Below are positions 20,302 through 29,708 of a DNA stretch of 64,000 bases, in pieces (positions within the stretch are counted from its first letter, which is position 1; every line of letters starts with the position of its first letter). The notes beneath the pieces are model-generated. The model saw nothing but the letters and a program-made list of their open reading frames with translations. It was not told the DNA's origin and made no database searches. Both the position numbers and the translations under genes were made by a program. The stretch is from Burkholderiales bacterium (GTDB taxonomy: Bacteria > Pseudomonadota > Gammaproteobacteria > Burkholderiales > Burkholderiaceae_C), in contig CANFPU010000003.1 in the NCBI GenBank assembly GCA_947448955.1, forward strand, positions 1 through 64,000, given 5' to 3'.

Positions 20302-21312
20302 TCAGTCCACCCAGTCAAGGTCTAGCGGCGGTTGCGCCATCGCCTCGACCTGTTCGCGCAGCTGGAGGGTCTGCTGGCCCCAGTAGCCAGGATCGCCGAA
20401 CCACGGGAACGCCGCCGGGAACGCCGGGTCGCTCCAGCGCTCGGCCAGCCAGGCGCTGTGGTGGACCATTCGAAGCGTTCTCAGCGGCTCGATCAGTGCG
20501 AGTTCCCGTTGATCGAAATCGCGGAACTGTCGGTAGCCTTGCAGCACCGTGGCCATCTGGCTGCGCATCGCGTCCGGGCTGCCCGACAGCAGCATCCACA
20601 AGTCCTGGATCGCCGGGCCCATCACCGCGTCGTCGAGGTCAACGATGTGCGGACCCTGGCCATCGTCGCGCCACAGGATGTTGCCGGGGTGGCAATCGCC
20701 GTGCAGCCGCAGCAGCCGGGTCGGCACCGCGGCCAGTGCCTGATCGACCGCAGCCAATGCCTGCTCGCAGCTCTCGCGCCATGGGCCGAGCTGGGCTAGC
20801 GGGATCTGGTCCCAATCCAGCAGCCTGGCCAGCGCAGCGTGGCCGAATGTCGCGGCGTCGAGCGTTCTGCGCTGCTCAAACACTCGCTGCTCGCCCACCG
20901 CATGCAGCCTGCCGATGAATCGGCCCAGCCAGCGCAGCGTTTCGGGCTGGTCCAGCTCTGGGCCATGGCCGGATCGGCGCGGGTATGCCGCCAGCCGGAA
21001 AGGCTCGCCTTCGATCCACGCGTGGGCCAGGGTCTGGCCTGATGGCAGCCGCAGCGGTGGCACCACCGGTACCTCGGCCGCGGCCAGTTCGGCGCCGAAG
21101 CCATGTTCCTCCTCGATCTGCGCATCGCGCCAGCGGCCCGGTCGATAGAACTTGGCCACCACCGCGCCGCCGTCCTCGAGCAGCACCTGGAAGACCCGGT
21201 TTTCGTAACTGTTGAGCTGCAGCAGCCGGCCGTCGCCGCGCAGACCCACCTCGTCGAGCGCATCGAGCACGGCTTGCGGCGTCAAGCGCGTGAACGGGTG
21301 GGCGGAAGTCAA
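20302..21312 (-). CDS. srkA: Stress response serine/threonine protein kinase (SrkA/YihE family)
   Basis: NSYENRVFQVLLEDG, VVAKFYRPGRW, LHGDCHPGNILW, DLDDAVMGPAIQDLWML; TTG start assumed at 21312. Confidence 0.85.
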   Translation of the reverse strand: MTSAHPFTRLTPQAVLDALDEVGLRGDGRLLQLNSYENRVFQVLLEDGGAVVAKFYRPGRWRDAQIEEEHGFGAELAAAEVPVVPPLRLPSGQTLAHAWIEGEPFRLAAYPRRSGHGPELDQPETLRWLGRFIGRLHAVGEQRVFEQRRTLDAATFGHAALARLLDWDQIPLAQLGPWRESCEQALAAVDQALAAVPTRLLRLHGDCHPGNILWRDDGQGPHIVDLDDAVMGPAIQDLWMLLSGSPDAMRSQMATVLQGYRQFRDFDQRELALIEPLRTLRMVHHSAWLAERWSDPAFPAAFPWFGDPGYWGQQTLQLREQVEAMAQPPLDLDWVD

Positions 21313-21472
21313 GCGCCGACCTCGTCCAGCGTCGGTTGCGAAGGGTTCGGTGGGTTCAAAGAGGACGAAGGGGTCGAAGTGGACGGTGGGGACGGTGGGG
21401 ACGACGAGGTCGATGGGCCGGTCTGTCGAATGGTCATCAGCCACGATAGCAGGCGGATTGCTCAGTTGTTCA

Positions 21473-22174
21473 TCAGTCCTGGGCCGTCCTGCCGGGGGTC
21501 TGGCCGATCTCCGGCTTGGGATCTGCCACCATGTCGAGTTCGCCGCTGACCACTCGCGCCTGCTGCTTGAGTCGGTAATCGATTTCGGCGGCGCCGTCGC
21601 CAATCCATTGTTCCAGCCTCGAGGCCAGCGTGTCGTGCGGTAGCTTGAGGTAGGCATCGGTCTCACTGCCGGCGCGGTCCACGATGGCGCCGGCTTGGCG
21701 GACGATCCGAAGCATCACGCGGTTTTCGCTCAGTGCGTGGATGAACAAACTGTCGAAGCCGCGGTTGCGGGCATGCAACATCGCGTGCCCGAACAAGCAG
21801 GCGCCATAGCCTCGGCCTCGGGCCTGCGTTGAGACCGAGACGCCAAACTCGGCGGCCTTCGGATGGGGCGTGCCGGCGTCCGGGAAGGCCAGGTGAGCCA
21901 TCGCAATCAGGTCCAGCCGCCGGTTGAACACGCCGAAGACTTCGTCGCGGTCGAAATTCAGGCCTTGCACATAGCGGCCGATCTGTTCGTCGCCCGCTGT
22001 GTAGCCGAAACGCAGGTAGCGGTCGCGTTCGGGCAGGGCTGTCAAGTGGATGAGGATGCGATCCCGGTGAGGCGGTTTCAATGACCGGATCGGCACCCAT
22101 GGCGTCGTCCCCGTACGCTCGACCACAGCCGCCCCGCTGCCAGTCGGCACAGAGGTTTTGGATTCGAGGGTCAT
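21473..22174 (-). CDS. GNAT family N-acetyltransferase
   Basis: VSVSTQARGRGYGACLFGHAMLHARNRGFDSLFIHALSENRVMLRIVRQAG acetyl-CoA-binding pattern. Confidence 0.82.
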   Translation of the reverse strand: MTLESKTSVPTGSGAAVVERTGTTPWVPIRSLKPPHRDRILIHLTALPERDRYLRFGYTAGDEQIGRYVQGLNFDRDEVFGVFNRRLDLIAMAHLAFPDAGTPHPKAAEFGVSVSTQARGRGYGACLFGHAMLHARNRGFDSLFIHALSENRVMLRIVRQAGAIVDRAGSETDAYLKLPHDTLASRLEQWIGDGAAEIDYRLKQQARVVSGELDMVADPKPEIGQTPGRTAQD

Positions 22175-22505
22175 GGGTTCTGCTTGATGACTAAGTAAAA
22201 ACCCTTATATCATGTCGATCACCGATTCGACTTGCGCTTGCCCATCGGTCGGGGCCTGGGTCAGCAGCTGCCTGCTTCTTGGCTTGCGGCTACAATCGCC
22301 GGCTCTCCCCAATGATGGCGGGGTGGTGCATTGGGTTTTGAGGTCGCGACACTTGGGTGGCGAGGCGCAAGATCTGAGAAGCTGGTTGCACGAAAACCGA
22401 GAGGTCGCCCTGATAAGCGGTTCCGAGGTGGAGGCTTCAAGCACCGAAGAGCTGTCAGCGGTACGGTGCCCATGTCGGGTGCCGGCCCAACCCCGAAAGA
22501 CCCTC

Positions 22506-22949
22506 ATGAAGACCTTCAGCGCCAAGCCGGCCGAGGTGACGCACGAGTGGTTTGTGCTTGATGCCACCAACAAGGTGCTCGGACGTGTCGCCAGCGAAGT
22601 GGCACTCCGTTTGCGCGGCAAGCACAAAGCCATTTACACGCCTCACGTCGATACCGGTGATTTCATCATCATCGTCAACGCCGACAAGATCCGTGTCACG
22701 GGCAACAAGTCCGAAGACAAGATCTATTACCGCCATTCGGGCCACCCGGGCGGCATCCATGCCACGAGCTTCAAAGATATGCAGGCCAAGCACCCCGGCC
22801 GCGCGATCGAGAAGGCGGTCAAAGGTATGTTGCCCAAAGGCCCGCTGGGCTACGCGATGATCAAGAAGCTGAAGGTGTATGCCGGTGATGTACACCCGCA
22901 CACCGCCCAGCAGCCAAAAGTGCTCGAAATTGCAGCGCTGGAAAACTAA
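22506..22949 (+). CDS. rplM: 50S ribosomal protein L13
   Basis: [53 protein letters not shown]. Confidence 0.98.
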   Translation: MKTFSAKPAEVTHEWFVLDATNKVLGRVASEVALRLRGKHKAIYTPHVDTGDFIIIVNADKIRVTGNKSEDKIYYRHSGHPGGIHATSFKDMQAKHPGRAIEKAVKGMLPKGPLGYAMIKKLKVYAGDVHPHTAQQPKVLEIAALEN

Positions 22950-22958
22950 GGAGCGGTG

Positions 22959-23351
22959 ATGATCGGTAATTGGAACTACGGCACCGGCCGCCGCAAATCG
23001 TCGGTGGCCCGTGTCTTCATGAAGCGCGGCGAAGGCCTGATCATGGTCAACGGCAAGACGGTGTCCGATTATTTCGGCCGTCAGACCTCGATCATGATCG
23101 TCAAGCAGCCGCTGATGCTGACGAACAACGAGATGTCTTTCGACATCAAGATCAACGTGCGTGGCGGCGGCGAATCGGGCCAAGCCGGCGCGGTGCGTCA
23201 CGGCATCACGCGTGCGCTGATTGACTACGACGCGACGCTCAAGCCTGACCTGAGCCGCGCCGGTTTCGTCACACGCGACGCGCGTGAAGTCGAACGCAAG
23301 AAGGTTGGCCTGCACGGCGCGCGTCGTCGCAAGCAGTTCAGCAAGCGCTGA
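22959..23351 (+). CDS. rpsI: 30S ribosomal protein S9
   Basis: [21 protein letters not shown] ... [11 protein letters not shown]-terminus. Confidence 0.98.
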   Translation: MIGNWNYGTGRRKSSVARVFMKRGEGLIMVNGKTVSDYFGRQTSIMIVKQPLMLTNNEMSFDIKINVRGGGESGQAGAVRHGITRALIDYDATLKPDLSRAGFVTRDAREVERKKVGLHGARRRKQFSKR

Positions 23352-23403
23352 TCGCGCAACACGTCGGCACCCAGGTGCTGGCGCTTGGCTCTCGGGTCAC
23401 CGC

Positions 23404-23432
23404 AAAGGCCGCTTTCTCAAGCGGCCTTTGTG
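23404..23432 (+). terminator. Rho-independent terminator after rpsI
   Basis: aaaggccgctt tctc aagcggcctttgtgttt. Confidence 0.85.
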
Positions 23433-23603
23433 TTTGATGCGACGCCGATGACCCGGCCTGTTGCAAGGTCAAGCCTTCCCGTGGGACCATGGGGGGCAAA
23501 CGCGGGATTGTGGGCGTCGTTTTCTTCGTCGCTCAACCCGCGCATCACGGATATTCAATCGTTGGCCGCCTGAGGCTGTGCCGACCTCTTCGCTGGAGAA
23601 GCT

Positions 23604-23978
23604 ATGAACGCAGTTGCTGAAAACATCGACCTTGACACGCTCGACATGCCACCGCCGCTGGTCTTCACTGACAGCGCTGCCGCCAAGGTCGCTGACCTGG
23701 TGGCCGAAGAAGGCAATCCCGATCTGAAACTGCGTGTCTTCGTTCAGGGCGGCGGCTGTTCTGGATTCCAGTACGGCTTCACCTTTGACGAAGTTGTCAA
23801 CGAAGACGACACCCAGATGAGCAAGAACGGCGTCACGCTGTTGATCGACGCGATGAGCTTGCAATACCTGGGGGGTGCCGAGATCGACTACAAGGAAGAT
23901 CTCCAGGGCGCGCAATTCGTGATCAAGAATCCGAACGCCACCACCACTTGCGGCTGCGGCTCGAGCTTCTCGGCCTGA
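23604..23978 (+). CDS. erpA: Iron-sulfur cluster insertion protein ErpA
   Basis: [19 protein letters not shown] and [10 protein letters not shown]-terminal cysteines. Confidence 0.95.
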   Translation: MNAVAENIDLDTLDMPPPLVFTDSAAAKVADLVAEEGNPDLKLRVFVQGGGCSGFQYGFTFDEVVNEDDTQMSKNGVTLLIDAMSLQYLGGAEIDYKEDLQGAQFVIKNPNATTTCGCGSSFSA

Positions 23979-23979
23979 T

Positions 23980-25530
23980 TCAGCGCAGGAACAACTGGTA
24001 GACCGGGTTGTCGGTTTCCTCGACACAAGGATAGGCCAGCGCCTCGCGGAACGCGTCGAAGGCGGACGCGTCACCCGCAGGCACCTGAATACCCACCAAG
24101 ATGCGGCCGTGGTCTGCGCCCTGGTTGCGGTAGTGGAACAGGCTGATGTTCCAGTCCGGGTGCAGGCTCGACAGGAATTTCATCAGCGCACCCGGCCGCT
24201 CAGGAAAGACGAAGCGGAACAAGCGCTCGTCGGCCGCCAGCCCCGAGGCGCCGCCGACCCGGCCGCCGACCATGTGCCGCACATGCTCCTTGGCAAGTTC
24301 GTCATCGGTGAGGTCCACGGTGGCGAACCCTTGACGCGCAAAGTTGCGAGCGATCTTCTCAGCATCGTCGCGTTTGGCGATCGTCACGCCAACGAAGACA
24401 TGCGCCAGGTGAGCGTCGGAGATGCGGTAGTTGAACTCAGTAACCGAGCGCGGCCCCAGCAACTCGCAAAAGCGCTTGAATGAGCCGCGCTCCTCGGGGA
24501 TCGTCACCGCGAACAGCGCTTCGCGTTGTTCACCGAATTCCGCCCGTTCAGCGACAAAGCGCAGTCGGTCGAAGTTCATGTTGGCGCCACAGGTGATCGC
24601 CACCAGTGTTTTGCCCTTGAGCTTGTGGCGCGCGGCATATTGCTTGACCGCGGCAACGCCCATCGCGCCGGCTGGCTCGAGGATGCTGCGGGTGTCCTGA
24701 AACACATCCTTGATCGCCGCGCAGACCTCGTCGGTGTCGACGACGACGAAGTCGTCGACCAGTTCGCGGGTCAGCCGGAAAGTCTCCTCGCCGACAAGCT
24801 TGACCGCCGTGCCGTCCGAGAACAAACCGACATCGGCGAGCGTGACGCGGTGGCCGGCCTGCACCGAGCGCAGCATCGCGTCCGAGTCGCGGGTCTGCAC
24901 GCCGATCACCAGGATCTCGGGCCGCACGGCCTTGATGTACGAAGCCACGCCCGAAATCAGCCCGCCGCCGCCGATCGCGACAAAGATTGCCGTGATCGGC
25001 CCCTGATGCTGGCGCAGGATCTCCATTGCGATCGTGCCCTGGCCGGCGATCACGTCAGGATCGTCGAAGGGGTGGACGAAGGTCAACCCCTGGTCGCGCT
25101 GCAAGCCGAGAGCGTGGTCGTAGGCGTCGGAGAAGCTGTCGCCGTGCAGCACCACCTCGCCGCCCAAGGCCAACACCGCGTCGATCTTGAGCTTCGGCGT
25201 GGTCACCGGCATCACGATCAGCGCGCGGCAGCCCAGTTTCTTCGCCGACAGTGCCACGCCCTGGGCATGGTTGCCTGCAGACGCGCAGATCACGCCCTGG
25301 GCCAACTGCTCCGGCGCCAGATGCACCATCTTGTTGTAAGCGCCGCGCAGCTTGAAGCTGAACACCGGTTGCTGGTCTTCCCGCTTCAGCAACACCGGGT
25401 TGCCGATGCGTCGCGACAGGCTGCGCGCGGGCTCGAGCGCGGATTCGATCGCCACATCGTAGACCTTCGCCGTGAGGATCTTCTTCAGGTAATCGGGGTG
25501 GGACACGGGAAGGGTCTTGGCGCGGGCCAT
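23980..25530 (-). CDS. ilvA: Threonine ammonia-lyase, biosynthetic
   Basis: KREDQQPVFSFKLRGAYNKM (PLP lysine), CASAGNHAQGVALSA, two C-terminal ACT-like domains. Confidence 0.95.
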   Translation of the reverse strand: MARAKTLPVSHPDYLKKILTAKVYDVAIESALEPARSLSRRIGNPVLLKREDQQPVFSFKLRGAYNKMVHLAPEQLAQGVICASAGNHAQGVALSAKKLGCRALIVMPVTTPKLKIDAVLALGGEVVLHGDSFSDAYDHALGLQRDQGLTFVHPFDDPDVIAGQGTIAMEILRQHQGPITAIFVAIGGGGLISGVASYIKAVRPEILVIGVQTRDSDAMLRSVQAGHRVTLADVGLFSDGTAVKLVGEETFRLTRELVDDFVVVDTDEVCAAIKDVFQDTRSILEPAGAMGVAAVKQYAARHKLKGKTLVAITCGANMNFDRLRFVAERAEFGEQREALFAVTIPEERGSFKRFCELLGPRSVTEFNYRISDAHLAHVFVGVTIAKRDDAEKIARNFARQGFATVDLTDDELAKEHVRHMVGGRVGGASGLAADERLFRFVFPERPGALMKFLSSLHPDWNISLFHYRNQGADHGRILVGIQVPAGDASAFDAFREALAYPCVEETDNPVYQLFLR

Positions 25531-25615
25531 GGGCAGCGGTCTCCTGGGCTTCCTGATCTTGTGCGGCGCAGCATGATAGCCGCGGGCTAGCGGCAGGGCT
25601 GGCAGGAGGACCGGC

Positions 25616-25700
25616 CAAAAAAAAGCCCAGGGTTTCCACCCCGGGCTGAATCCACCAATCAAGGAGGTGGAGGAGACAACTTGCCAGGTCAGCGGCAGGA
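25616..25700 (-). ncRNA. Candidate small RNA with anti-Shine-Dalgarno mimic and intrinsic terminator (resembles betaproteobacterial toxic small RNA family)
   Basis: Minus strand: ggcaagttgtctcctccacctccttgattggtggattcagcccggggtggaaaccctgggctttttttt; CACCTCCTT equals 16S anti-SD; CCACC/GGTGG hairpin; 9-bp terminator stem plus 8 T. Confidence 0.65.
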
Positions 25701-25879
25701 CATCCACGCCACCAACCCATGGAGAGAGTTTAGCCGCTTGATTGCTGCGCTGCAATATGATGGCGGCCTCAGGTCTAGGGAGCGCGCTCCAGAGCCTGGG
25801 GCGCGGATGCACGGCTTCGGTGCGGTCCGCACGAAATGTCCGAACTCCTACCAGCGGCAGCGCCTGAAAGAGCCAGACC

Positions 25880-26302
25880 ATGGAATGCAAGATTCATTGG
25901 GTACCCGGCAGCGGCATGGGTTTTGTGGCCGAGACCGGCAGCGGCCACCTGTTGACGATGGATGGCGCGCCCGACGGCGGCGGTCGCAACCTGGCGCCCA
26001 GGCCGATGGAAACCTTGCTGGCAGGCGCCGGCGCCTGCACCGCTTATGACGTGGTGCTGATCCTCAAGCGCGGCCGCCACGACGTGACGGGCTGCGAGCT
26101 CAAGGTCGAGGCCGACCGTGCCGCGACCGATCCCAAGGTTTTCACGCGCATCAATCTGCATTTCACCGTCACCGGCCGCAAGCTGGCCGAGGCTGCGGTG
26201 GCCCGAGCGATCGCGATGTCGCATGAGAAATATTGCTCGGCGACGATCATGCTGGGCAAGACTGCCGAGATCAGCACCAGCCACGAGATCATCGAAGGCT
26301 GA
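25880..26302 (+). CDS. OsmC family protein
   Basis: PMETLLAGAGACTAYDVVLILKRGRHDVTGCELKVEAD; HEKYCSATIMLGKTAEI. Confidence 0.9.
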   Translation: MECKIHWVPGSGMGFVAETGSGHLLTMDGAPDGGGRNLAPRPMETLLAGAGACTAYDVVLILKRGRHDVTGCELKVEADRAATDPKVFTRINLHFTVTGRKLAEAAVARAIAMSHEKYCSATIMLGKTAEISTSHEIIEG

Positions 26303-26307
26303 ACCGG

Positions 26308-26949
26308 TCAGACGACGTGGGCAACCCGCGTCATCAGCCCTGCCGCCGCCCGCATCAACCACCGCACCGGCGCGGGTACCGGGCTGGCGCCGGCCTGCAA
26401 GGCTTGCTCGGCATGTCGGGCTTCGTCGGCCTTCATCTGCGCGACCACCGCGCGCGACGCCAGGTCTTGTTCCGGCAGGCGTTGCAAGTGGCTGGCCAAA
26501 TGAGCTTCGACTTGCTGCTCGGTTTCCACGACAAAACCCAGGCTGACGCGGTCGCCGGCCCGCCCAGCGGCCAGACCGATGGCGAACGCCCCGGCGTACC
26601 ACAGCGGGTTGAGGTGGCTGGGCCGGTCGCCCAGATCGGCCAGCCGGCGCTCTGTCCACGCCAGGTGGTCGGTCTCTTCGCGGCCTGCGGCCAGCATCTG
26701 GGCACGCAACTCGGGCGTTCGGGCTGTCAAGGCCTGGGCTGCGTACAGGGCTTGGGCGCAGACCTCGCCGACATGGTTGACCCGCATCAGCGCGCCCGAG
26801 AGTTTGCGTTGCGCCGGATCCAAGGCCGGGCCGCCTTGGATCGGCAGCGGCATCGGCCGCGCCGCATGGGCGCTGCGGGTGAGTGTGCGCAGCGCTTGGT
26901 CGGCGCTGCTGATGACATTGTCGAGGGTCACCTCGTCCAGGATCGGCAT
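26308..26949 (-). CDS. coq7: 2-polyprenyl-3-methyl-6-methoxy-1,4-benzoquinone monooxygenase
   Basis: [58 protein letters not shown] di-iron carboxylate motifs. Confidence 0.94.
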   Translation of the reverse strand: MPILDEVTLDNVISSADQALRTLTRSAHAARPMPLPIQGGPALDPAQRKLSGALMRVNHVGEVCAQALYAAQALTARTPELRAQMLAAGREETDHLAWTERRLADLGDRPSHLNPLWYAGAFAIGLAAGRAGDRVSLGFVVETEQQVEAHLASHLQRLPEQDLASRAVVAQMKADEARHAEQALQAGASPVPAPVRWLMRAAAGLMTRVAHVV

Positions 26950-27165
26950 CCGGAGAGCATAGCCCAGCGCGGTTTGCGACGTTTGCGTTGTAACAAGGCA
27001 ACAGCTGGCACGCTTTCAGGGCTTTATGCTTTGCGATTGGCGCCCACTCTGGTGCAATACGCTCAACTTCCGATGAGGATGTTGGCCTGACTGGCCCCCA
27101 CCGCTCCCGGTGAGAGGGTTTCCTTCGGGATCGGGACCTCTTGTTCAACCTAGGAGAATTACCAA

Positions 27166-28275
27166 ATGAAAAAGTCACTCGTCGCATTTGCCGTGCTCAG
27201 CGCTTTCGCTGGTGCCGCGTCGGCCCAGTCTTCGGTCACCGTGTTCGGTGTCGTTGACCTGAGCGTCAACTCGTGGAAAAACGGCTCGAACTCGCAAACC
27301 CGCATGGACAGCAACCAGATGAACAGCAACCGTCTGGGCTTCCGCGGTACGGAAGACCTCGGTGGCGGCCTGAGCGCCAGCTTCTGGCTCGAAGGCGGCA
27401 TGGACAACAGCGTCGGCCTGGGCGGCAACGCCAACGGTGGCCTGGACTTCCAGCGTCGTTCGACCGTCAGCCTGAGCGGCGCCTTCGGCGAAATCCGCCT
27501 CGGCCGCGACTACACCAGCCCGTTTATTCTGGACGCCACTTTTGACGTCTACGGTGCCAACGGCATGGGCAACTCGCTGAACCTGTACGCCAGCGCTGCT
27601 GCGACCATGGGTTCCGGTGCTGGCACGGTGGTGCGCGCCAACAACATGGTGGCCTACTTCCTGCCGGGCGGCCTGGGCGGCCTGTACGGTTCGGTCCAGT
27701 TCTCAGCGGCTGAAGTTGGCGCCAACGACGGCGGCACTGTCAAGACTGCTGGCAACGGCATGACTGCTGGCGTGATTGGTTACGCTGAAGGCCCGATCAA
27801 CGTCGCGATCGGCATGGCGAAGACCAAGACCGCTGCCAACGCTGCGAACCCGTCCGCGCCTGACTTCACGGTCACCAACATCGGCGGTTCGTACAACTTC
27901 GGCGTGGTCAAGGTTCTGGGCCTGTGGGACCAGCATAAGTATGGCGCCCTGAAGTACACCACGACTCAATTGAGCCTGTCGATCCCTGTCGGTGCCGGCG
28001 AGATCAAGGCCAGCTACGTTCGCGGCGACGCCTCTGGCTCGGTGGCGTCCCAGAACAAGGACTCCACATTGGTGGCTGCCGAGTACATCCACAACCTGTC
28101 CAAGCGCACCGCGCTGTACGCCCAAGTCGGTCAAGTCGACAACAAGTCGGGTACGGCTGCTGCACCTGGCGGCGCTGCGACCGTTGGTGGCGGTCTGGCC
28201 GCTACGGCTGCCGAGCTGGCGGTTGGCGGCTTCAAGTCGACCGGCTACGGCGTCGGCGTTCGCCACAGCTTCTGA
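27166..28275 (+). CDS. Gram-negative porin (betaproteobacterial type)
   Basis: MKKSLVAFAVLSAFAGAASAQSSVTVFGVVDLSVN ... NRLGFRGTEDLGGGLSASFWLEGG ... YGVGVRHSF. Confidence 0.97.
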   Translation: MKKSLVAFAVLSAFAGAASAQSSVTVFGVVDLSVNSWKNGSNSQTRMDSNQMNSNRLGFRGTEDLGGGLSASFWLEGGMDNSVGLGGNANGGLDFQRRSTVSLSGAFGEIRLGRDYTSPFILDATFDVYGANGMGNSLNLYASAAATMGSGAGTVVRANNMVAYFLPGGLGGLYGSVQFSAAEVGANDGGTVKTAGNGMTAGVIGYAEGPINVAIGMAKTKTAANAANPSAPDFTVTNIGGSYNFGVVKVLGLWDQHKYGALKYTTTQLSLSIPVGAGEIKASYVRGDASGSVASQNKDSTLVAAEYIHNLSKRTALYAQVGQVDNKSGTAAAPGGAATVGGGLAATAAELAVGGFKSTGYGVGVRHSF

Positions 28276-28328
28276 TCGCGACAGGGCTGAGATCGGGCAA
28301 CCAGTTCTCGGTCTTTCGCTTCAGTCCA

Positions 28329-28353
28329 AAAGCCGCCTTCGGGCGGCTTTTTT
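28329..28353 (+). terminator. Rho-independent terminator after porin
   Basis: aaaagccgcc ttcg ggcggcttttttg. Confidence 0.9.
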
Positions 28354-28510
28354 GTGTTTGATCAAGTTGGAGCAGTTTGCACGAAAGCATGGCGCTGCAG
28401 GGGTCAACTCGAGGGTTGCGCAGGGCGTTTAGCCAGGGTCAGGTCGCAAAATCTGACTGAATCGATCAGCGTTCGCTGATCGGTCCACCAAAAACCCAGG
28501 GAGTTGAACC

Positions 28511-28861
28511 ATGAACAAACTTGTCTTCATTGCCGCTGTCGTGCTGACGCAACTCAGTGCGTCGGCCTTTGCCCAAGCCACCCGAGCCGAGGTCAAATCA
28601 GAGGCGGCGTCGGCCAACAAGGCGCATGCGATTCCTTCCGGCGAAATCGTCAAGGAGCCCAAGGCCAAGTCGACCAAGCATCGTGCTGATGTCAAGAGTG
28701 AAGCGGCCTCCGCCAACAAGGCCCATGCGATCGATGCCGGTGAGAAGGTCACCGAGCCCAAGGTCAAGTCGACCAAGTCCAAGGCCGAGGTCAAGGCCGA
28801 AACCAAGGACGCGATGAAGAAGGGCGACATGCCTGCTGCAGGGGAAGTTGGCAAGAAGTGA
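28511..28861 (+). CDS. Small secreted lysine-rich protein with two 32-residue repeats (possibly DUF4148-like)
   Basis: Signal peptide MNKLVFIAAVVLTQLSASAFA; RAEVKSEAASANKAHAIPSGEIVKEPKAKSTK / RADVKSEAASANKAHAIDAGEKVTEPKVKSTK. Confidence 0.75.
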   Translation: MNKLVFIAAVVLTQLSASAFAQATRAEVKSEAASANKAHAIPSGEIVKEPKAKSTKHRADVKSEAASANKAHAIDAGEKVTEPKVKSTKSKAEVKAETKDAMKKGDMPAAGEVGKK

Positions 28862-28898
28862 TGTGATGCGCCCGGGCGTTGCCCGGGCTGGTCTGCAG

Positions 28899-28925
28899 AA
28901 GCGCTCGACAGAGCGCTTTTTGCGT
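28899..28925 (+). terminator. Rho-independent terminator
   Basis: aagcgctc gaca gagcgctttttgcgtttt. Confidence 0.75.
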
Positions 28926-29014
28926 TTTCAGCGCGGCGAGCGCGTCGCCTCGACGGTCTTTTCGGCTTTTGAGCGCCCCAAGGCCGGCCGAAGCCGGCCG
29001 CCCCCCGTGGGGAT

Positions 29015-29044
29015 CAAGCAAAGTGGCAAAGCCACATTTGCTTG
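29015..29044. repeat. Near-perfect inverted repeat in a cluster of GC hairpins
   Basis: caagcaaagtggc aaa gccacatttgcttg; preceded by ggccggccgaagccggcc and ccccccgtgggg. Confidence 0.7.
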
Positions 29045-29156
29045 AGAGAAAGCCGGCCACACCGGCTGAGAGTTCACGGTCTGACCCGAGCCTGCGCAGC
29101 GATGGCGCGTCGTGCCGGGCTGAACACTTGGCCTTCGCGCATGCTTGCCTTCGTCC

Positions 29157-29371
29157 TCACGACGCCTGTTCCAGGCCGACATGGAGAAGTTCCCGCAACG
29201 GTTCTCGGGCGACCAGCGCCAACGCATCTCGATGGCCCGTGCGCTCGCCACCGAGCCCGAGTTCCTGGTCTGCGACGAGCCGACCTCGGCGTTGGACGTC
29301 TCGGTGCAGGCCCAGGTGCTCAACATCATGCAGGACTTGCAGCGCGAGCGCGGTCTGACCTATTTGTTCAG
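29157..29371 (+). pseudogene. Truncated peptide ABC transporter ATP-binding protein fragment (Dpp/Opp-like)
   Basis: [62 protein letters not shown]; no Walker A in frame upstream and C-terminus lost at the mazF-like gene. Confidence 0.8.
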
Positions 29372-29372
29372 A

Positions 29373-29708
29373 TCACAAGCCCAGATGCAGCCGCAAGGCG
29401 GCGTCGACCGCGGTCATCAGCGCCGCTGGCACGTGGCCTGACACGGTCTTGGCCAGGCGCCGCTTGTCCAGGCTGCGGACTTGTTGCGCCATGGCTTTGC
29501 TGTCCTTGGGCAAGCCGGTGTCCGATGCCAGCAGTTTGACCTCGAATGGAAAGACTCTCGAGACATTGGATGTGAGCGGCAGCACCGTGACCAGCGCCGC
29601 CGCGCGGTTGGCCGAATCGTTGCTGACGATCAGCACAGGACGGGTCTTTTGAGTTTCTGAACCCAAGGTTGGGTCCAGATTTGCATAGACCACATCACCA
29701 CGCTTCAT
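29373..29708 (-). CDS. Type II toxin, PemK/MazF family
   Basis: [31 protein letters not shown] ... VLPLTSN ... [16 protein letters not shown]. Confidence 0.92.
   Translation of the reverse strand: MKRGDVVYANLDPTLGSETQKTRPVLIVSNDSANRAAALVTVLPLTSNVSRVFPFEVKLLASDTGLPKDSKAMAQQVRSLDKRRLAKTVSGHVPAALMTAVDAALRLHLGL

Noticed and set aside
21355-21425. ggggacggtggggacg short repeats between the kinase and GNAT genes
   Set aside because: Short and imperfect; likely simple-sequence drift in a 5-prime region.
25531-25890. N-terminal extension of the 636-aa ilvA ORF
   Set aside because: Runs through the sRNA/terminator element; conserved IlvA sequence starts at MARAKTLPVSH.
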